This document shows, piece by piece, positions 46,010-58,000 of a stretch of 58,000 bases of DNA. The notes beneath the pieces were generated by a model. The model was not told where the DNA came from and made no database searches. It saw only the letters and a program-made list of their open reading frames with translations. Origin of the DNA: Gnetum montanum (lineage: Eukaryota > Streptophyta > Gnetopsida > Gnetales > Gnetaceae); contig MNCI01016470.1 of the NCBI GenBank assembly GCA_015680685.1, forward strand, positions 235,987-293,986, in the 5' to 3' direction. A program made the position numbers and the translations under genes. The first letter of the stretch is position 1. The number at the start of each line of letters is the position of its first letter.

Positions 46010-47560
46010 GAGCCCTTAGAACTAAAAACGTTACCAATTGGTATGGAGTATGCATTTTTCAAGAATAGTAAACCAGTCATCATTAATGCTAAACTTGATC
46101 ATGAGCAAAAAGAAAAGTTGTTGAAAGTGATGAATAAATAGCCAATAGCCTTTGCTTGGTCATATCCAGAGCTACCAAGAATTGATCCAAGGACATGCCA
46201 ACATCATATTTGCACTAACCCAACCATGAAGCCTAGAAGGTAGCTGTAGAGGTGGCTGAATCCCAAATTAAAGAAAATCATCAAGGAGGAGATAGAGCAA
46301 CTCCTTAAGGTAGGGTTCATCTATCCAATCGCAGATAGTGAGTGGGTTAGCCCACTCGTAATTATTCTAAAGAAGGAAGGAAAATGGCAAGTTTGCATCA
46401 ACTTTAGGCTATTGAATATGGCAACATTTAAAGATTATTTTCCTTTGCCATTTGTGGATCAAGTGTTAGACACCATATGTAGGAATTGTTATCATAGCTT
46501 TTTGGACAATTATAGTGGCTATAACCAAATCCAAATTACACCCAAAGATTATGCCAAGACAACATTCACGAGTCTCTAGGGGACTTTTTCATATTGTAAG
46601 CTATCATTTGGTCTATGTAATGCCCCTACAACATTTCAACATTTGGTCTTTAGTATCTTTCAACAACAAATCAATAGTGGTGTTGAAGTCTTCATGGGTG
46701 ACTTTTCCACATATGAAGCTACCTTTAAGCAAGCCTTGGACTGACTTGAACAAGTGTTGAAAAGATGTGTTGAAACAAACCTATGGCTCAACTAGTAAAA
46801 AAGCCATCTCATGGTTCAAGAAGGCATTATGCTAGGGAATTGAATTTCACAAAAAGGGATTGAGGTAGATCCAGAAAAGCTAATGGTCATCCAAGGAATA
46901 ACATGCCAACTAGAGACTATTAAAGATGTTCAGTTATTCCTTAAACACATTGGCTACTACTGATGATTTATTGAGAATTTCTCTAAGATTGTAAAGTCAT
47001 TAGTAGAACTTACAAAGAAAGATGCACCTTTCATCTAGACCAAGAAATGTGAATACACATTCCAAAAATTAAAGGAGAAACTTGTAGAAGTGCCAATTCT
47101 ATGAGCACCAGACTGGTCTAGACCTTTCCACATCATGATAGATGCATCTAACTATGCCTTGGCTGCTATGCTCATGCAGATGGACAATAAGAAACATACA
47201 TATTACATCCATTGGACACGTAGAAGCATTGTGGGTGCATAATTAAATTACATCACCATAGAGAAAGAATTAATTCCAGTGGTGTACATGCTAGAAAATT
47301 TTAAGCGCTATGTGCTTGGTTACAAAGTATTTGTGATATGGACCATAGTGCAATTCACTTCCTCATGAATAAGCTAACGGTGAGTCCTCGTGTTATACGG
47401 TGGCTTGTGATCTTGTAGGAATTTGATCTCACTATGGTATCTCAAAAAGGAACCAAGAATGTTATTGCTAATCACCTCTCTAGCTTAATATGGGATAATA
47501 AAGAGGAGAGCCCACTCTCTGATCAGTTTTTAGATTAACTGCTCTTTATTGGAGTAATAA
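46010..47560 (+). pseudogene. E reverse transcriptase and RNase H remnant
   Basis: RT starts near LKTLPIGMEYAFF (46,018) and runs in almost one frame with stops. Seen are KVGFIYPIADSEWVSPLV (about 46,309), GKWQVCINFRLLN (about 46,381), FPLPFVDQVLD, LDNYSGYNQI (for LDGYSGYNQI) and FGLCNAPTTFQ. The YMDD box is FMGDF at about 46,690, with the first Asp lost. RNase H follows: the F-x-L-K-x-K-L segment, HIMIDASNYALAAMLMQ (about 47,132) with DAS intact, and LNYITIEKELIPVVYMLEN (about 47,246) with TxxKEL. Stops such as those at 46,138 and 46,242 are TAG. Copies RNA into DNA in an active relative; this copy is dead. Confidence 0.85.
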
Positions 47561-47639
47561 AAGAGTAAATGCCTAAAAAAGAAATATGGTATAATGGCAT
47601 CCTCACATATCTTCTCACTCAAGAGATGTCACAAGACTT

Positions 47640-48845
47640 AGATTTTAGGAAGAAATAACAATTTCTTCATTAGGCTAAATACTTCATGGAAATTAATGGA
47701 CACCTTTATAAGGTGTGTGTTGATGGCATGATTTGTTGGTGTGTCCTTGATGAAGATTAGCTACACGTTTTCCAAGATGCTCATGAAGGGCCTTGTGAAG
47801 GCCACTATGCACGGAGATGCATGGTCATAAAAATCCTAATGGAAGGGTATTATTGGCCTATAATCTTAAGGGATGCCCACCAATTCATCAAGTCTTGTGA
47901 ACATTGTCTAGATGATGGGGGGGATGACTACTTACATGGAAGGTCCTTAATAGTGGATTCAACCACTAGAAGCTTTTAACATATGGGGCATTGACTTCAT
48001 GAGTCCCATCACATCCATGTTCAATTGAAATGTGTATATTATAGTAGTAGTTGACTACTACACAAAATGGATAGAAGCAATAATTGTTACTGATTGTACA
48101 TCATCCACTGCTACCAAATTTATACAACAAAATATCGTGAATAGGTTTGGGGTACCACATTTACTAATTTCTAATAATGGAGCTCATTTCAAAGGTGCCA
48201 CATTTAGAAAATTAATGAAATGCTTAGGGGTAGAACATAAATTAACAACACATTACCACCACCAAGCCAATGGTCAAGCAGAGGTAACCAACCAAGGGAT
48301 TACGAAAATACTAATGTGGATCATTAGAAAATAGAGGAAGGACTAAAGTACAAAACTTAACTATGCTCTTTGGGCTTATCATTCAACTTGGAAACTTTCT
48401 ATTTTTTATTCTCCCTATGAGTTAGTGTACAGGAAACTTCCAATGCTCCTAATCCGATCTAAGCTCCGTACACTCTCAACGGCCTGTGATCTAAATGTTG
48501 GCCTAAGTGTAGCATAGAAAGAAAGATTGATTAGTCTACTAGATGAAAATTTCTTAGTGGCCCTATCCTTGAATGAGGTAAACAAGGCATTCAGCAAGCA
48601 ATGTCATGACCATAGAATCAGGAAAGTAAAACTTCAACTAGGAGATAAGGTTCTTTACTAGAACCCCACACATGTACCTGAAAAGATAAAATTTTAAACA
48701 TTGTGGGGGTGGTGTGGGGGACCTTATATAATTGATGAAACCTTTTCCTCTAGGGCCATGTTGATTTTCAAACCTAAAAACCTAAATAAAAAATAGTTTG
48801 TCAACATCCAACAAGTAAAGCCTTTCCTAGAACCAAGATAGGCTA
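47640..48845 (+). pseudogene. E integrase remnant
   Basis: HHCC zinc domain with H-x-H (DAHEGPCEGHY, about 47,780) and C-x2-C (SCEHC, about 47,894) in place. The core is open at 48,032-48,334: VVVDYYTKWIEA (first Asp), then ISNNGAHFKG, where the second catalytic Asp (SDNG) is Asn, then HHQANGQAEVTNQG with the Glu kept. The C-terminal part (48,340-48,845) includes ALWAYHSTWK and QLGDKVLY, typical of Ty3 integrases, and ends near VKPFLEPR. Inserts element DNA into the host in active relatives. Inactive here. Confidence 0.85.
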
Positions 48846-51018
48846 GTGTAAATGTCACCTCAACGCATGGACAACCATGTTCTATTTTTTGGATCTCCTC
48901 ATTCCAACTCAGTCATTGGGGAGATGGCCATCTGTGCTAACCATTACCATGGCTTCTTAGTTTTTCTACCTTTTTTTGTGTTTTAATTTTACAAATTTTT
49001 TATTTCTAAATCTTTCTAATTTTTCTAATTTTACACCATCTTTAGTATCTTCAAAATTTCTTGATTATTTTACACTTTCTTATATATTTTACTTCATTTT
49101 ATTTTTCTTTATTTTATTTAAGTATGATATTTTATCATTTTTGCTAATAAATTTGCTTTTTTGTCATAGGACACAATGCTATGGTTGTTGTTTACTAATG
49201 ATGGTTTGTGCCTAATGTTTGATTGTCAATGTCTAGTTTCTATTTTTGAATTCTGATGTTTGATAATTTTGACATGGTTTATTTTTCATGGAATATGCAA
49301 TGAGTCCATGCCATCTACCCATCCAATGAACTCTATGGTTTTTCTTATTCTGGGAATTTGGGATCCCTTTTCATTAAAGAAAATTTTAATCAATCGATGA
49401 TCTTGGTAGTTCTAAAATTAGGAAGGATTCAAAGGTTTGTAAAGGGTGTGACTTCAAGGGAACTCAATATTCTTTATTGTATTCTTCTTTCTTGAGTGCT
49501 TATGTTTTTTTCATGGATTTCTTACCATTCCACACCAACCACTAATAGGACAACAAATAACGTCATTGCATGGTGTGGTTCCCATTCAGAAAAAAAAAAT
49601 GATGGAAATTCAAAGCATACCCATTCAACAAAAATAAGTCCTCGCATGGTGTGGTTCCCATTCAAAAAAAATAAAAAAATAATGGGAATTCAAAGCACAT
49701 CCCTTGGACAACTAAACAGGCTACCAGCACTGATTATGGTACTTGTATGACATGCATCTATGCCTAAAGGTCCCCTCTAACAAAGGCCCTCTTTCTCTCA
49801 CTTTCTACTTCTCTTTTCTCTCTTTGTGGAATGGTGGTTGTTTTTTGGAAGCACTCTTGTGTCTTTAGTGAGTGGATTAGTCTTAGAGTGGTGATGTGAA
49901 GTCATTGAAAGCATATGGTTTTTTCTTGGACTAAGGATGGAACTTCCTAGGTCATTTTAAACATAAATTCCACAAGGGACTTCTTATGAACTCAATTTAG
50001 AACTCCATTCCACCTTCTCTATCATCCATCCATGCTACCACAACTCACCTCATTGCTAGATTTATGTTATGCTCTATGTCTTGGTTTGACGTGTTGGAAT
50101 TATTGAGTAGACTCTTTTGGGTTGGTCTTTAACTTGTCATGATCATTAAATCAACTATGGGGCCCCACAAACTCCTTAGTTGAGGTTATGCAAGGACAAA
50201 AAGGGCATGTGCCTACTATGGGGAGGACCCACTTACATAGCTCTTAGCTTGATTAGTTAAGGTTCCTTACCTTTAACATTTCTACAGTCCTATCTTTCAC
50301 ATTTTTCATTACATAAACCACTCAGTACTCCTTTATCTTTCATTTCATTCATCCACTAAATCAAATTTTCTCCATTTTTTTAAATTTATGAGCTTCAACA
50401 CTCTCTTCTCATGTTTTCATACTATTCTTGGTCTTTTGAGCTTTCATTTGACCTTACTTTCATCCAAAATATCCTTGTATTTTCAATTTTTGACCAAGGC
50501 AATGATGGTCATTGCCTACGTTGATAAGGCCTCATTGACACATTTCTTAGATCCTATATATATTGCTAAGTTTTTGTCATTTACTCATAACACATGGGAC
50601 ATTTTTGTAATTTTTTAGAGCCCAAAACCTTCCAGAGCTCATACCTACCCAATTTTTTGTCCAAATCACTCTATTTTTTGATCATGCACTTAATGGAGGT
50701 AAGATCTTTATCATGGAGGTTGCAAACCTTAAGGTTTCCAATGAAAAATCAATGAAAATTTTTGGAAATTTTTCTAACTCTCCCAAAGGGTTAATAACCT
50801 TAACTATATATAAACATCAACTTTTTCCAAAGTTAACCATTCCAACAACCTTCAAGATGATTTATTAATGATAATACATAAATAAGTGATAATTGGATTA
50901 ATTAAATCAGCCATAATCACAACTTAGCCAAAGCATAACCATCCTTAGGAGATAAGGTGTCCCAATTGTTTTAAGGTTACAAAATGATTGCTAATCCATG
51001 GTCTTATTATTATTATAG
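48846..51018. other. E spacer between integrase and the extra ORF
   Basis: T-rich first part (48,950-49,180), then mixed sequence. A 62-64-base tandem duplication at 49,564-49,702 contains ggttcccattc paired with aatgggaattc. No gene is recognised. D has a corresponding spacer. Confidence 0.6.
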
Positions 51019-53830
51019 ATGACACCTAAACAAAAACATCTGTAGGAAGAAGAACCCTCACAACCATGGGAGAAGTAGCCTAGAGCTAGAAGGGGCCAAC
51101 AAGAACAAGGCTAAGAACTACCAGAGGTGATCCATGCAATGGGATCTCTTTGGGAGGAGCCCAAGTGAAATCTATTTGAAAGATTCCAAAGGAAGAAGTG
51201 TCAAGTGAACAATCACAAAGAGATGAAGTGCCTAGATCCACACCAAGGCTTCAGGTGAATTTGAATCAAGCCTAACTAGACATCATTCGATCTTGATACA
51301 TTCAAAGATCGATTCTTCAAGAGATCAACTTTAGGTCATTTTTGGACAAAGCTCCAAAGGATGTCATGACATAACTACAAACCTCTCCCATGTGGCTAGT
51401 CATCATGTCTAGTGAGGAATGGTACATGGGAGAGACCTATCTCTTCTGGAGCAGCTGAAGGTCAGGGTCCATTGTCAAGATCAAGGATATTCAAGTGTCC
51501 TACTCAGCAGAAGCCATTACATAGGCACATGGGTTACTTGACATAGGAAGATAGTTGGCTGAATTATCTATAAAAAGTAATCCTAAGGCCAAGAGGGAGT
51601 GGACCTAGTGATGCTATGAGGTTGATTGTAAGGAGTATGGTGCGCTCACACTAGCAAAGTGGATTTCTTTCAAGATTGTGGCCTATCACCTCATTCCAAC
51701 AATGAGGCCAAGTAAGGTGACTACTTTCTCCACTTGAGCATGCACCACTCTAAGCAGGAAGTCCCCCATTAACCTTCCACAATTGCTATACTTGAAGATT
51801 GAAAAATGTTTTAAAAAAAATAAACATGGAAGGAAGACCTTGTCCTTTCCATGCCTCATTAGAAAACTTTTCAAAAGGGTAGGCATTATTTGCTACTCTA
51901 ACAAAGCTCTCAAGCATGCTCCCTTGGCCTCATGGTTAGAAATCATGAAGAATAAAATGCAAGCAACAACCCAAGAAGAGGAGCTATCACCACCACCACC
52001 CACTTAGAAAACAACACTTGAGGCTCATGTAACCATTGAGCAGTTGTACAAAATCCAAGAACATATCTTGAGTGAATAAGAGAAACAAGTAGAAATGAGT
52101 GGGGAAAATCCGTCTATGTATCAGCTATTGATGAGTGACCTTAATAACATGGCCCAAATAGTTAGCTAGATGGTTTTCTATTTTCTCTATCCAAAGAACA
52201 TATATGTCTTTGAGATTATATCCCAACACTCAAGAGGTGATGGTGTCACTAGAAACACATAATCTATTCTCAAAAATCTCTGGAAATGCCACCACTTTCT
52301 AGGTAATGTCGGAGGAAGGTAAAGAGGAAAGTATCTTAGTGATGTAGCACCAAGGATAGGAGACAATGGCAAAAGTGGTAGTTGACCATGTAGCTGAAGA
52401 ATTGAACACACCTACAATGTCTATACTAGACATATCTACACTTCAAGATGTGTAGACATATACAAGCATGGTCAGTAGGAAGTTAGATGTAGCTCAACAT
52501 GAAAAGTTGTTGGAATGACTAGTAAGAACTGGGCAACTGACTCTAGACATCTTTGATCTTTTGGAGAACATCATTGCAACCTAGTTGGAGCTACTAAATG
52601 CAAGGGGAAGATGCATTATTTTTGAGGGGACAACTAGAAATGACCTAAGAGCAAAATTAATGCTTGGCTATGGAGGTTGTCAAACTTCATGCTTGACTTA
52701 TAGAACAAGCAATCCTTAGCCTAACAGTGATAAGAGATGAAGCTATCAAATAGCTTAAAGAATTATTTTAGAAGGCTAAGGAGGAAGTAGTAATGGACAT
52801 CTTTAAATAGTCCATAGTAGAATATGAAACATACTTAATCAAAAAGGACTTGAATTAGATGCACCACTAGAATGAAGCATTGACCACAAAAAAATCATCA
52901 CCTACAAAATGTTGATGCTCAAAGAGATCAAATGCAAGAATTCATTTATCAATAGCAGGAGCAGCTTGCCAAGGTAAATACTAAAATAAGGAAATTGATC
53001 ATAGAGAACTGTAATCTATCAATGGAGGAGGTGCATCCCTTGCATCAAAAGTCTACCATTGAGATCACTACCTAGAAGAACAAAGCTCTCAAATTTGAGA
53101 AAGTGAAAAATCACTACAGGGACCAACTTGATTTGCAACTGGAAGTAAATAAAGAAAAATCTAGATGGCAAAGGCAAAAATGAATGCAGCCCTCCAGCAA
53201 CTCCAACAAGGAAGAAAGATGTGATAGCCCATTCTTGATGGGATTTATGCCTACAACAAAGTGGAGATTCCCTTGAAGGAGTTGCAAATCAAAGAAATGA
53301 TAGAGTACATGGAGTTGGCCAATTTCTATTATGCAAACCTAGCAATGCTGATTGTTAGATGATCATAGTTAAAATTGGAACAACAAGTGGCTAGCTCATA
53401 TCTACTATACGAGGTCGAGTTCAAACATCACAAGAACACCAAGCAAAAGCTTGAGACTACTAATGCTGAACTTGAAGTTCTTAGAGGATGATTCAAAGAT
53501 CAACAATTTATCACTGAGAACATAGCTAGATGGATGAATGACTAGCAAGAGCTAAAGAACATAGTGAGAGCATTAAACATTGAATGCAAATAGTTTGCTA
53601 TCTACTTTGTCAATGCCAAGGAGTTGTTTTTAGCAATCCCATGTTCTTGGGATGTGCTTGTTTCATACCACATTAGGAAAGCTACGTGGATGGTGCATAA
53701 TCCTAGGAGTAAGGAGGAGAAAATCAAAGCACTACTGGATGCTTTTTGCCTCCCCCTAGATTCGTAGTAGTAGCAAGACAATCATATCCACCTTAACCAC
53801 TACGAGTGCATGGAGCTGATGAAGGTCCCT
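51019..53830 (+). pseudogene. extra ORF of E (env position, coiled-coil)
   Basis: Starts at ATG 51,019 (MTPKQKHL) after a run of tattattattatag, an acceptor-like word, as in D. In the first part the HGRKTLSFPCLIRKLFKRVGI block (about 51,825, in two overlapping parts) matches D's LPFHYLIRKLCKHVGI. The C-terminal half (about 52,600-53,800) has long helix-favouring stretches with Lys, Glu, Leu and Gln, and ends SWDVLVSYHIRKATW, which matches the same place in D. The last 270 bases before the purine tract are non-coding. Function unknown. Stops throughout. Confidence 0.68.
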
Positions 53831-54096
53831 TGAAGCCTTAGGAACCAGCACTGCCTAGGATTGTTTGATCTTCTCCAACAAGCTTTACACCATCAAGGAA
53901 TGTGTTGTCTGATTTTGAAGAGTTGAATCATGGTGATCAATTTTGTACCTTAAACACCTTCATTTTTTGTAATGTTTTGATTTGTACACTACATTTTTTG
54001 TTAAGTCATTCAGTTTCTCTTATGTGAAGAAAAGTTAGTCAATAATCCCACACCTTCCCAATTTTGTAACAAAACTTGAGGATGAGTTTTCATTCA

Positions 54097-55027
54097 GTTG
54101 TGGGGCTATGATGAGTTGCATTAAGTTGCTTGTTTTGACAAGGCTTCTTTGATGCGGCCTCATCAACTTGACCTCATTGACAAGGCCTAGTCGATGCATC
54201 TTACCATGCATCAATGAGGCCTCATCGATGCAGTGTCATGTGTTGGCTATAAATACACCCTTCCAGTCACATTTATGACATAAGGAGATTGTAGTTGTAG
54301 TGGAGCTATTGCATTTTTTTGATTCAAAAGTTAGAATTTTTCCCTTGAGTGCTCGTAGTAGGAGTCATTGAGTGTACAGATCTTTATTCGAGCATTGTTG
54401 TACCTAAGCATGATAGTATGTGTGACAATAAAGACAAGCATTCTGATAAACCTTACAACACTTTGGATAGATCAGCTATTTCATTTATGAATTTAATGTT
54501 TTCTATTATTTATTAAATATTTTTAATTATTTATTAATTATTTTTCAATTATTATGTTAATGAAGTAATTAAGCAAAATAGATTACACACATAAGTACAC
54601 ATATTCACTTGGTAATCCCAACAACATTATTACTTGGTACACCCCATAGTGTAGCCCTTGGTTGCCTAGTAGTGGATACATGGGTTCAAGACATGTATAG
54701 AAAGTGGGATCAGATGATAATGTTAGGATTAGTTAAATGCTAGTTAATTAATTAATTTAGATTAGTTGATCAAGTTCCTTTTATCAACATTTTGAGCACC
54801 AAGCTATAAAACATAAAATGATAAAAATTCGATACCTCAGTTACACTTAACCATACCAATGAATGTAACAAGTGTAATTGGGAAGAAAATGATTGACCTT
54901 AAGGCTAGATTCACTTCCTAAAGAATTAGTGCACTAGAAATGATAAAGTTCATAGAATTCTACTGGATCACATGTGAATGCTTTGTGATTCGTATGGTTG
55001 GGCATAGGGGTACCTTGCCGCTCATCA
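54097..55027 (+). repeat. E polypurine tract and 3' LTR
   Basis: Purine tract cagttgtggggcta, LTR from 54,109 to 55,027 (919 bases). TATA box TATAAATA at 54,248-54,255. U3 has gatgcatc/cctcatcgatgc words that are fewer in the 5' LTR. Confidence 0.88.
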
Positions 55028-56557
55028 ATAGTGCACACTATGGTCAAGGTCACTAGAGGAGGAAGTACATGATGGTGCTTATGGTGGCCAAGGTTATTGG
55101 AGGAGGTAGTATTTAATGGTGTTTATGGTCACTAGAATAGGTAGGAAAGGAGGGAGTGATGAAAGAAGGTAGTACACTTGAACAACAAGTGATAGATAAT
55201 AGAACAACAATAGGATGTTTCTTGTTTTCTTGCTATGAGGAAGGATGGTAGTAGAATGGAGAAAGTATACATAGTAGAGTGATTTTTTTTGTTTTGCACT
55301 ATTGCATAGAAGATGGCATATGCTTATTGTGCAGCTTATTCAACTACAATGTGGCTTGGTTGGTTGTGATGGAGTGCAATAGGGCCTTGTGTTCATGACT
55401 AGTAGATGTTATAAGTAGCAACTAGTGGCTGCACTCTAACATAATGGGCTACAACTAAAGATCAAAAAATTATTATTATTTTAAGTTTTAAATTTTTTAT
55501 CTATATTTTAATTTTCTTTAATTTAGTTTAAATAAAAAAACATATATTAANTGCATAACAAAAAAATTTGAACAATGATATCTCTTAAACTATAAATCTA
55601 ATTAGGAAAAATTTGATACTGTTGGAATGATCTCAATGAGTTTTACATATTGGTTATGATTTTAGAATTCAAAAACTAAGTTGGATTTATAGAATTTAAA
55701 AAGACTAAAATAACCTATTTTTCTAAATTATGCCTCCATACACTAACACAATGGTAATGTAAGGATTTCTAGGTAACTAAGCTCAATTATAAATGATATA
55801 CCAACTCTTGGATAAAAGATAATAGTTATACCTTATAATTCCATAAGTGTGATATAGGTCTATCTTCTTGCATCGTGGCTATACCTAGTAAGGTGCTAAT
55901 GAGAAGATTAGTAAAGTAAGATGTCACAACACTATCTATGAAGTATTAGTTTCCTTATAAATCCCTTGTTACTATGCCTTACTAGTTTAAATAAGAATAA
56001 TAAAATCTTATGACTATGTTGAATTTCTTAAACTTACTAATGCATAGGTCCTAAGTAGAGGTGGGTAATAAGGTTCAAAAGAGAAAATGTCCTAATATGT
56101 AGGCCATGGCTACTAGCCTTATGAAAGAAACTTAAACAATAACCTTAATCAGTTAACATTCTTACAATACTGCAAGATAAGTAAGAGTTATCTTGACTAA
56201 TGTATCCTTTCCTAACCAACATCCTTTGTAGCTGATCTACCTTGTTGAAGCATAATAACAACTCTTGATTATTGATATTCATGAAATTCACTAAGAATGA
56301 ATCTTGTTCATTGGTGGGGCCGATATTAAACATGATGTGTATTCATGGTTCTCTTATAGATATGTGGTATAGACTTAATTGTCCATGAAAATCACTGGAA
56401 GGGTATCTTCTGGCTTACATGGATCATCTCAGACATAAGGCATATTTGATGGTGAGTCATGGTATGTCCTGGGTTTTGGCTTAATGGTTTGTCATTATAT
56501 TGTAATTGGCCCTTGATTTTGATTGACCCTTTGGTCATGATTTTCTCTAATACCAAA
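55028..56557 (-). other. C internal region, right part
   Basis: Read on the minus strand it follows A from the primer site, but without the nested J LTR (16,934-18,611), and continues to the leader minisatellite at 55,033-55,140. No gag, pol or other coding is recognised. The single N is at 55,551. Confidence 0.7.
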
Positions 56558-57054
56558 TGTGACATCCTATTATTAGATATCATTGAAAACATCAAGTATT
56601 TGTAATATGAGAAATTATGCATAAAGAAAATAATAGATAAAATGTGAAATGAAAATAAAAAGAATGCTTTATTAATGTAGAATAATGTATCTAGATCATG
56701 CTCTAAGGGTTCCTTGGGGTTAGCTTCCTTCAACATCTATCACTACAGTTAGACTTGTAACTAGCTAGAAGGGATGGCTAGTCACCTTCCTATCTTGCTT
56801 TATCCAACACTTGTTACTCATCTTTACTAGCTTTGTAACTCCATGTTGATATGTCCACTAATGTCCAAGTATAAATACCTTAGGTTAAATCCCCAAAGGT
56901 TAGCTTGAGAGACATGCTTGTTATTACAATAGTCCCTTTTGAATCTTAATTACAACTTCCTCTTTTGGATCTTATTCTAATAATTACAACATTTTTTATA
57001 AAGAGATACCATCTTTATTATGGGGTGGCATCATTTAGAAATGAGGGTGTGACA
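56558..57054 (-). repeat. C 5' LTR
   Basis: Minus strand starts TGTCACACCCTC at 57,054 and ends GATGTCACA at 56,558. TATA-like ggtatttatacttgg at about 56,868-56,882 and polyadenylation-like aataaagcattcttt at about 56,660-56,674 (minus strand). This is the shortest family-A LTR in the window (497 bases). Confidence 0.82.
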
Positions 57055-58000
57055 TTAATAATGAAGAATCTAAAGCAAAATGAATGTTAAAATAGTGTTA
57101 CATAACTTCATGGTTAGTACACTTAGTTTAATCCGATCATCCATTCTTAGTCAATCCAATAAGAATTGGGTTTGTGAGGTTCATGTATTATACAAAAGTG
57201 ATATCAAAATATTTAGAGATATCAACGATGAAAAAATTTGTAAACTTTTCAAATAATGGATGCTTAGGTATCATTTATAATTATTTATATCCACATTATT
57301 TAGAACTTTCATTTTTAATTATTTATATCCATGTTATTTATAGTTTATCTAAACATAAAACTTGGTAACCAATTATTTTTATTCTCACTCTCAACTAAAT
57401 TTGTAATGCTTAAGAGAGCATACAAATAACAACTAATTCAACTAAGAGTGAGGACATACGATAAAGGATGCAAATATTTTTCTTCTTGATCTTGTGATAA
57501 TGAAAAATTTGATAAAAAGAAATCTTATTCTTTATCCATAAGTCATGAAAATTATCATCTTTAAATCTTGTTCTTTGTCTAGAAGTAATGCAATACTTGA
57601 TTCAAATATCTTATTACTTGTCAATGAAGAAGATTGTCTTGGGAAAATTATAAATATATAACCAAGCTAGTGATCACCAGTCATCACTTGTAGTGATCAT
57701 TTAAACATAAGAAATTAAAAAGATTCTATTTGTAGTTATGCATGAAACCAAGTTTTTGAAGGTAGTTGTTAAGTTATCGATTGTTTTTCTAAAATTAATA
57801 ACAATTCATGACTAATTGATGTTCAAGAATTCATAATTTAAAAAATGCATAATGGAAAATTTTTTGGCATCAACAATAGTAAAAATGCATCATTAGATAA
57901 ATTACAATATCATTATTTGTTAAATTTAATTTATTACTCTTCATCTAGGCTACTTTTAAGGTGAAGAGCCTTTGATATCTTAATGTATCTTTCTTTGTAA
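57055..58000. other. AT-rich DNA without recognised features
   Basis: No repeat family seen elsewhere in the window, no coding frame above 64 codons, no RNA gene recognised. An imperfect inverted repeat around agtgatca (57,670-57,700) is the only structure noticed. Confidence 0.6.

Larger units (their letters stand above)
38725..55032 (+). mobile_element. E: 16.3-kb Ty3/Athila-like element
   Basis: 5' LTR 38,730-39,590, 3' LTR 54,109-55,027, perfect target duplication ATAGT (38,725-38,729 and 55,028-55,032). Order: tRNA-Asp-type primer site, gag (broken by K), protease, RT, RNase H, integrase, spacer of about 2.2 kb, extra ORF, purine tract. This order and the primer site fit the Athila branch of Ty3 elements. 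Both LTRs start TGATGAG and end CTCATCA. All ORFs are broken. Without K it is about 13.3 kb. Confidence 0.9.
37746..57054 (-). mobile_element. C: minus-strand family-A element interrupted by E
   Basis: 5' LTR at 56,558-57,054 (minus strand), primer site at 56,541-56,557 and internal sequence to 55,028. E then intervenes, and internal sequence resumes at 38,729 and runs down to 37,746. Compared with A it is complete as far as the equivalent of about 21,100. It stops at F, just where the EEP-nuclease segment would begin. So C cannot show whether it carried that segment. The 3' LTR is missing. Confidence 0.75.

Noticed and set aside
57665-57705. Inverted repeat around agtgatca as a MITE end
   Set aside because: Only one short pair, no flanking duplication and no second terminal repeat.
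1-58000. tRNA, rRNA or other RNA genes
   Set aside because: I saw no tRNA-like cloverleaf with intact A and B boxes and no rRNA stretch on reading; primer-site matches are only the short complements used by LTR elements.

Overview
The window looks like intergenic DNA from a large plant genome. It is AT-rich, strongly CpG-poor outside one island, and almost entirely built of old LTR retrotransposons nested in one another. No intact host gene is visible. I cannot name the species; the size and age of the repeats would suit a large-genome seed plant such as a gymnosperm, but that is inference. The sequence has a 440-base N gap (41,172-41,611) and two single Ns (44,108 and 55,551). All coding remnants are broken by stops and frameshifts, and many stops are TAG where family relatives have Gln or Trp, as expected from deamination of methylated cytosine.

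Layout. (1) 1-4,229: 3' half of a Ty3-type element, family J (protease remnant, tandem arrays, 3' LTR). (2) 4,230-5,980: an LTR fragment related to element H, then a minus-strand piece of family A. (3) 5,985-36,859: a decayed leucine-rich-repeat (LRR) gene on the minus strand, split into four pieces by insertions. Going rightwards these are H (a gag-only copia-type element with a perfect 5-bp target duplication), a second J copy (J2) with element A, and element B, which carries element D inside its 5' LTR. (4) 36,860-37,745: a lone LTR (F) of the D/E superfamily. (5) 37,746-57,054: a minus-strand family-A element (C), split by the 16.3-kb Ty3/Athila-like element E, which has a perfect 5-bp target duplication. 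E itself carries a 3.0-kb insertion (K) in gag. (6) 57,055-58,000: AT-rich DNA with no recognisable gene.

The most interesting object is family A (copies A, B, C and fragment G1). It has LTRs of about 0.5 kb, an initiator-tRNA-Met-type primer site and a purine tract, but no gag or pol. In copies A and B the segment just before the 3' LTR is an intronless, decayed copy of a CCR4-type exonuclease-endonuclease-phosphatase (EEP) domain, the catalytic domain of mRNA deadenylases. This looks like a host mRNA captured by a non-autonomous LTR element and then copied at least twice.

Other points of note: an extra ORF between integrase and the 3' LTR in D and E, with a conserved splice-acceptor-like start and a long coiled-coil; the CpG-rich, little-decayed insertion K with a gene-like segment; and fast-changing arrays of short, often palindromic words in the LTRs of several unrelated families.
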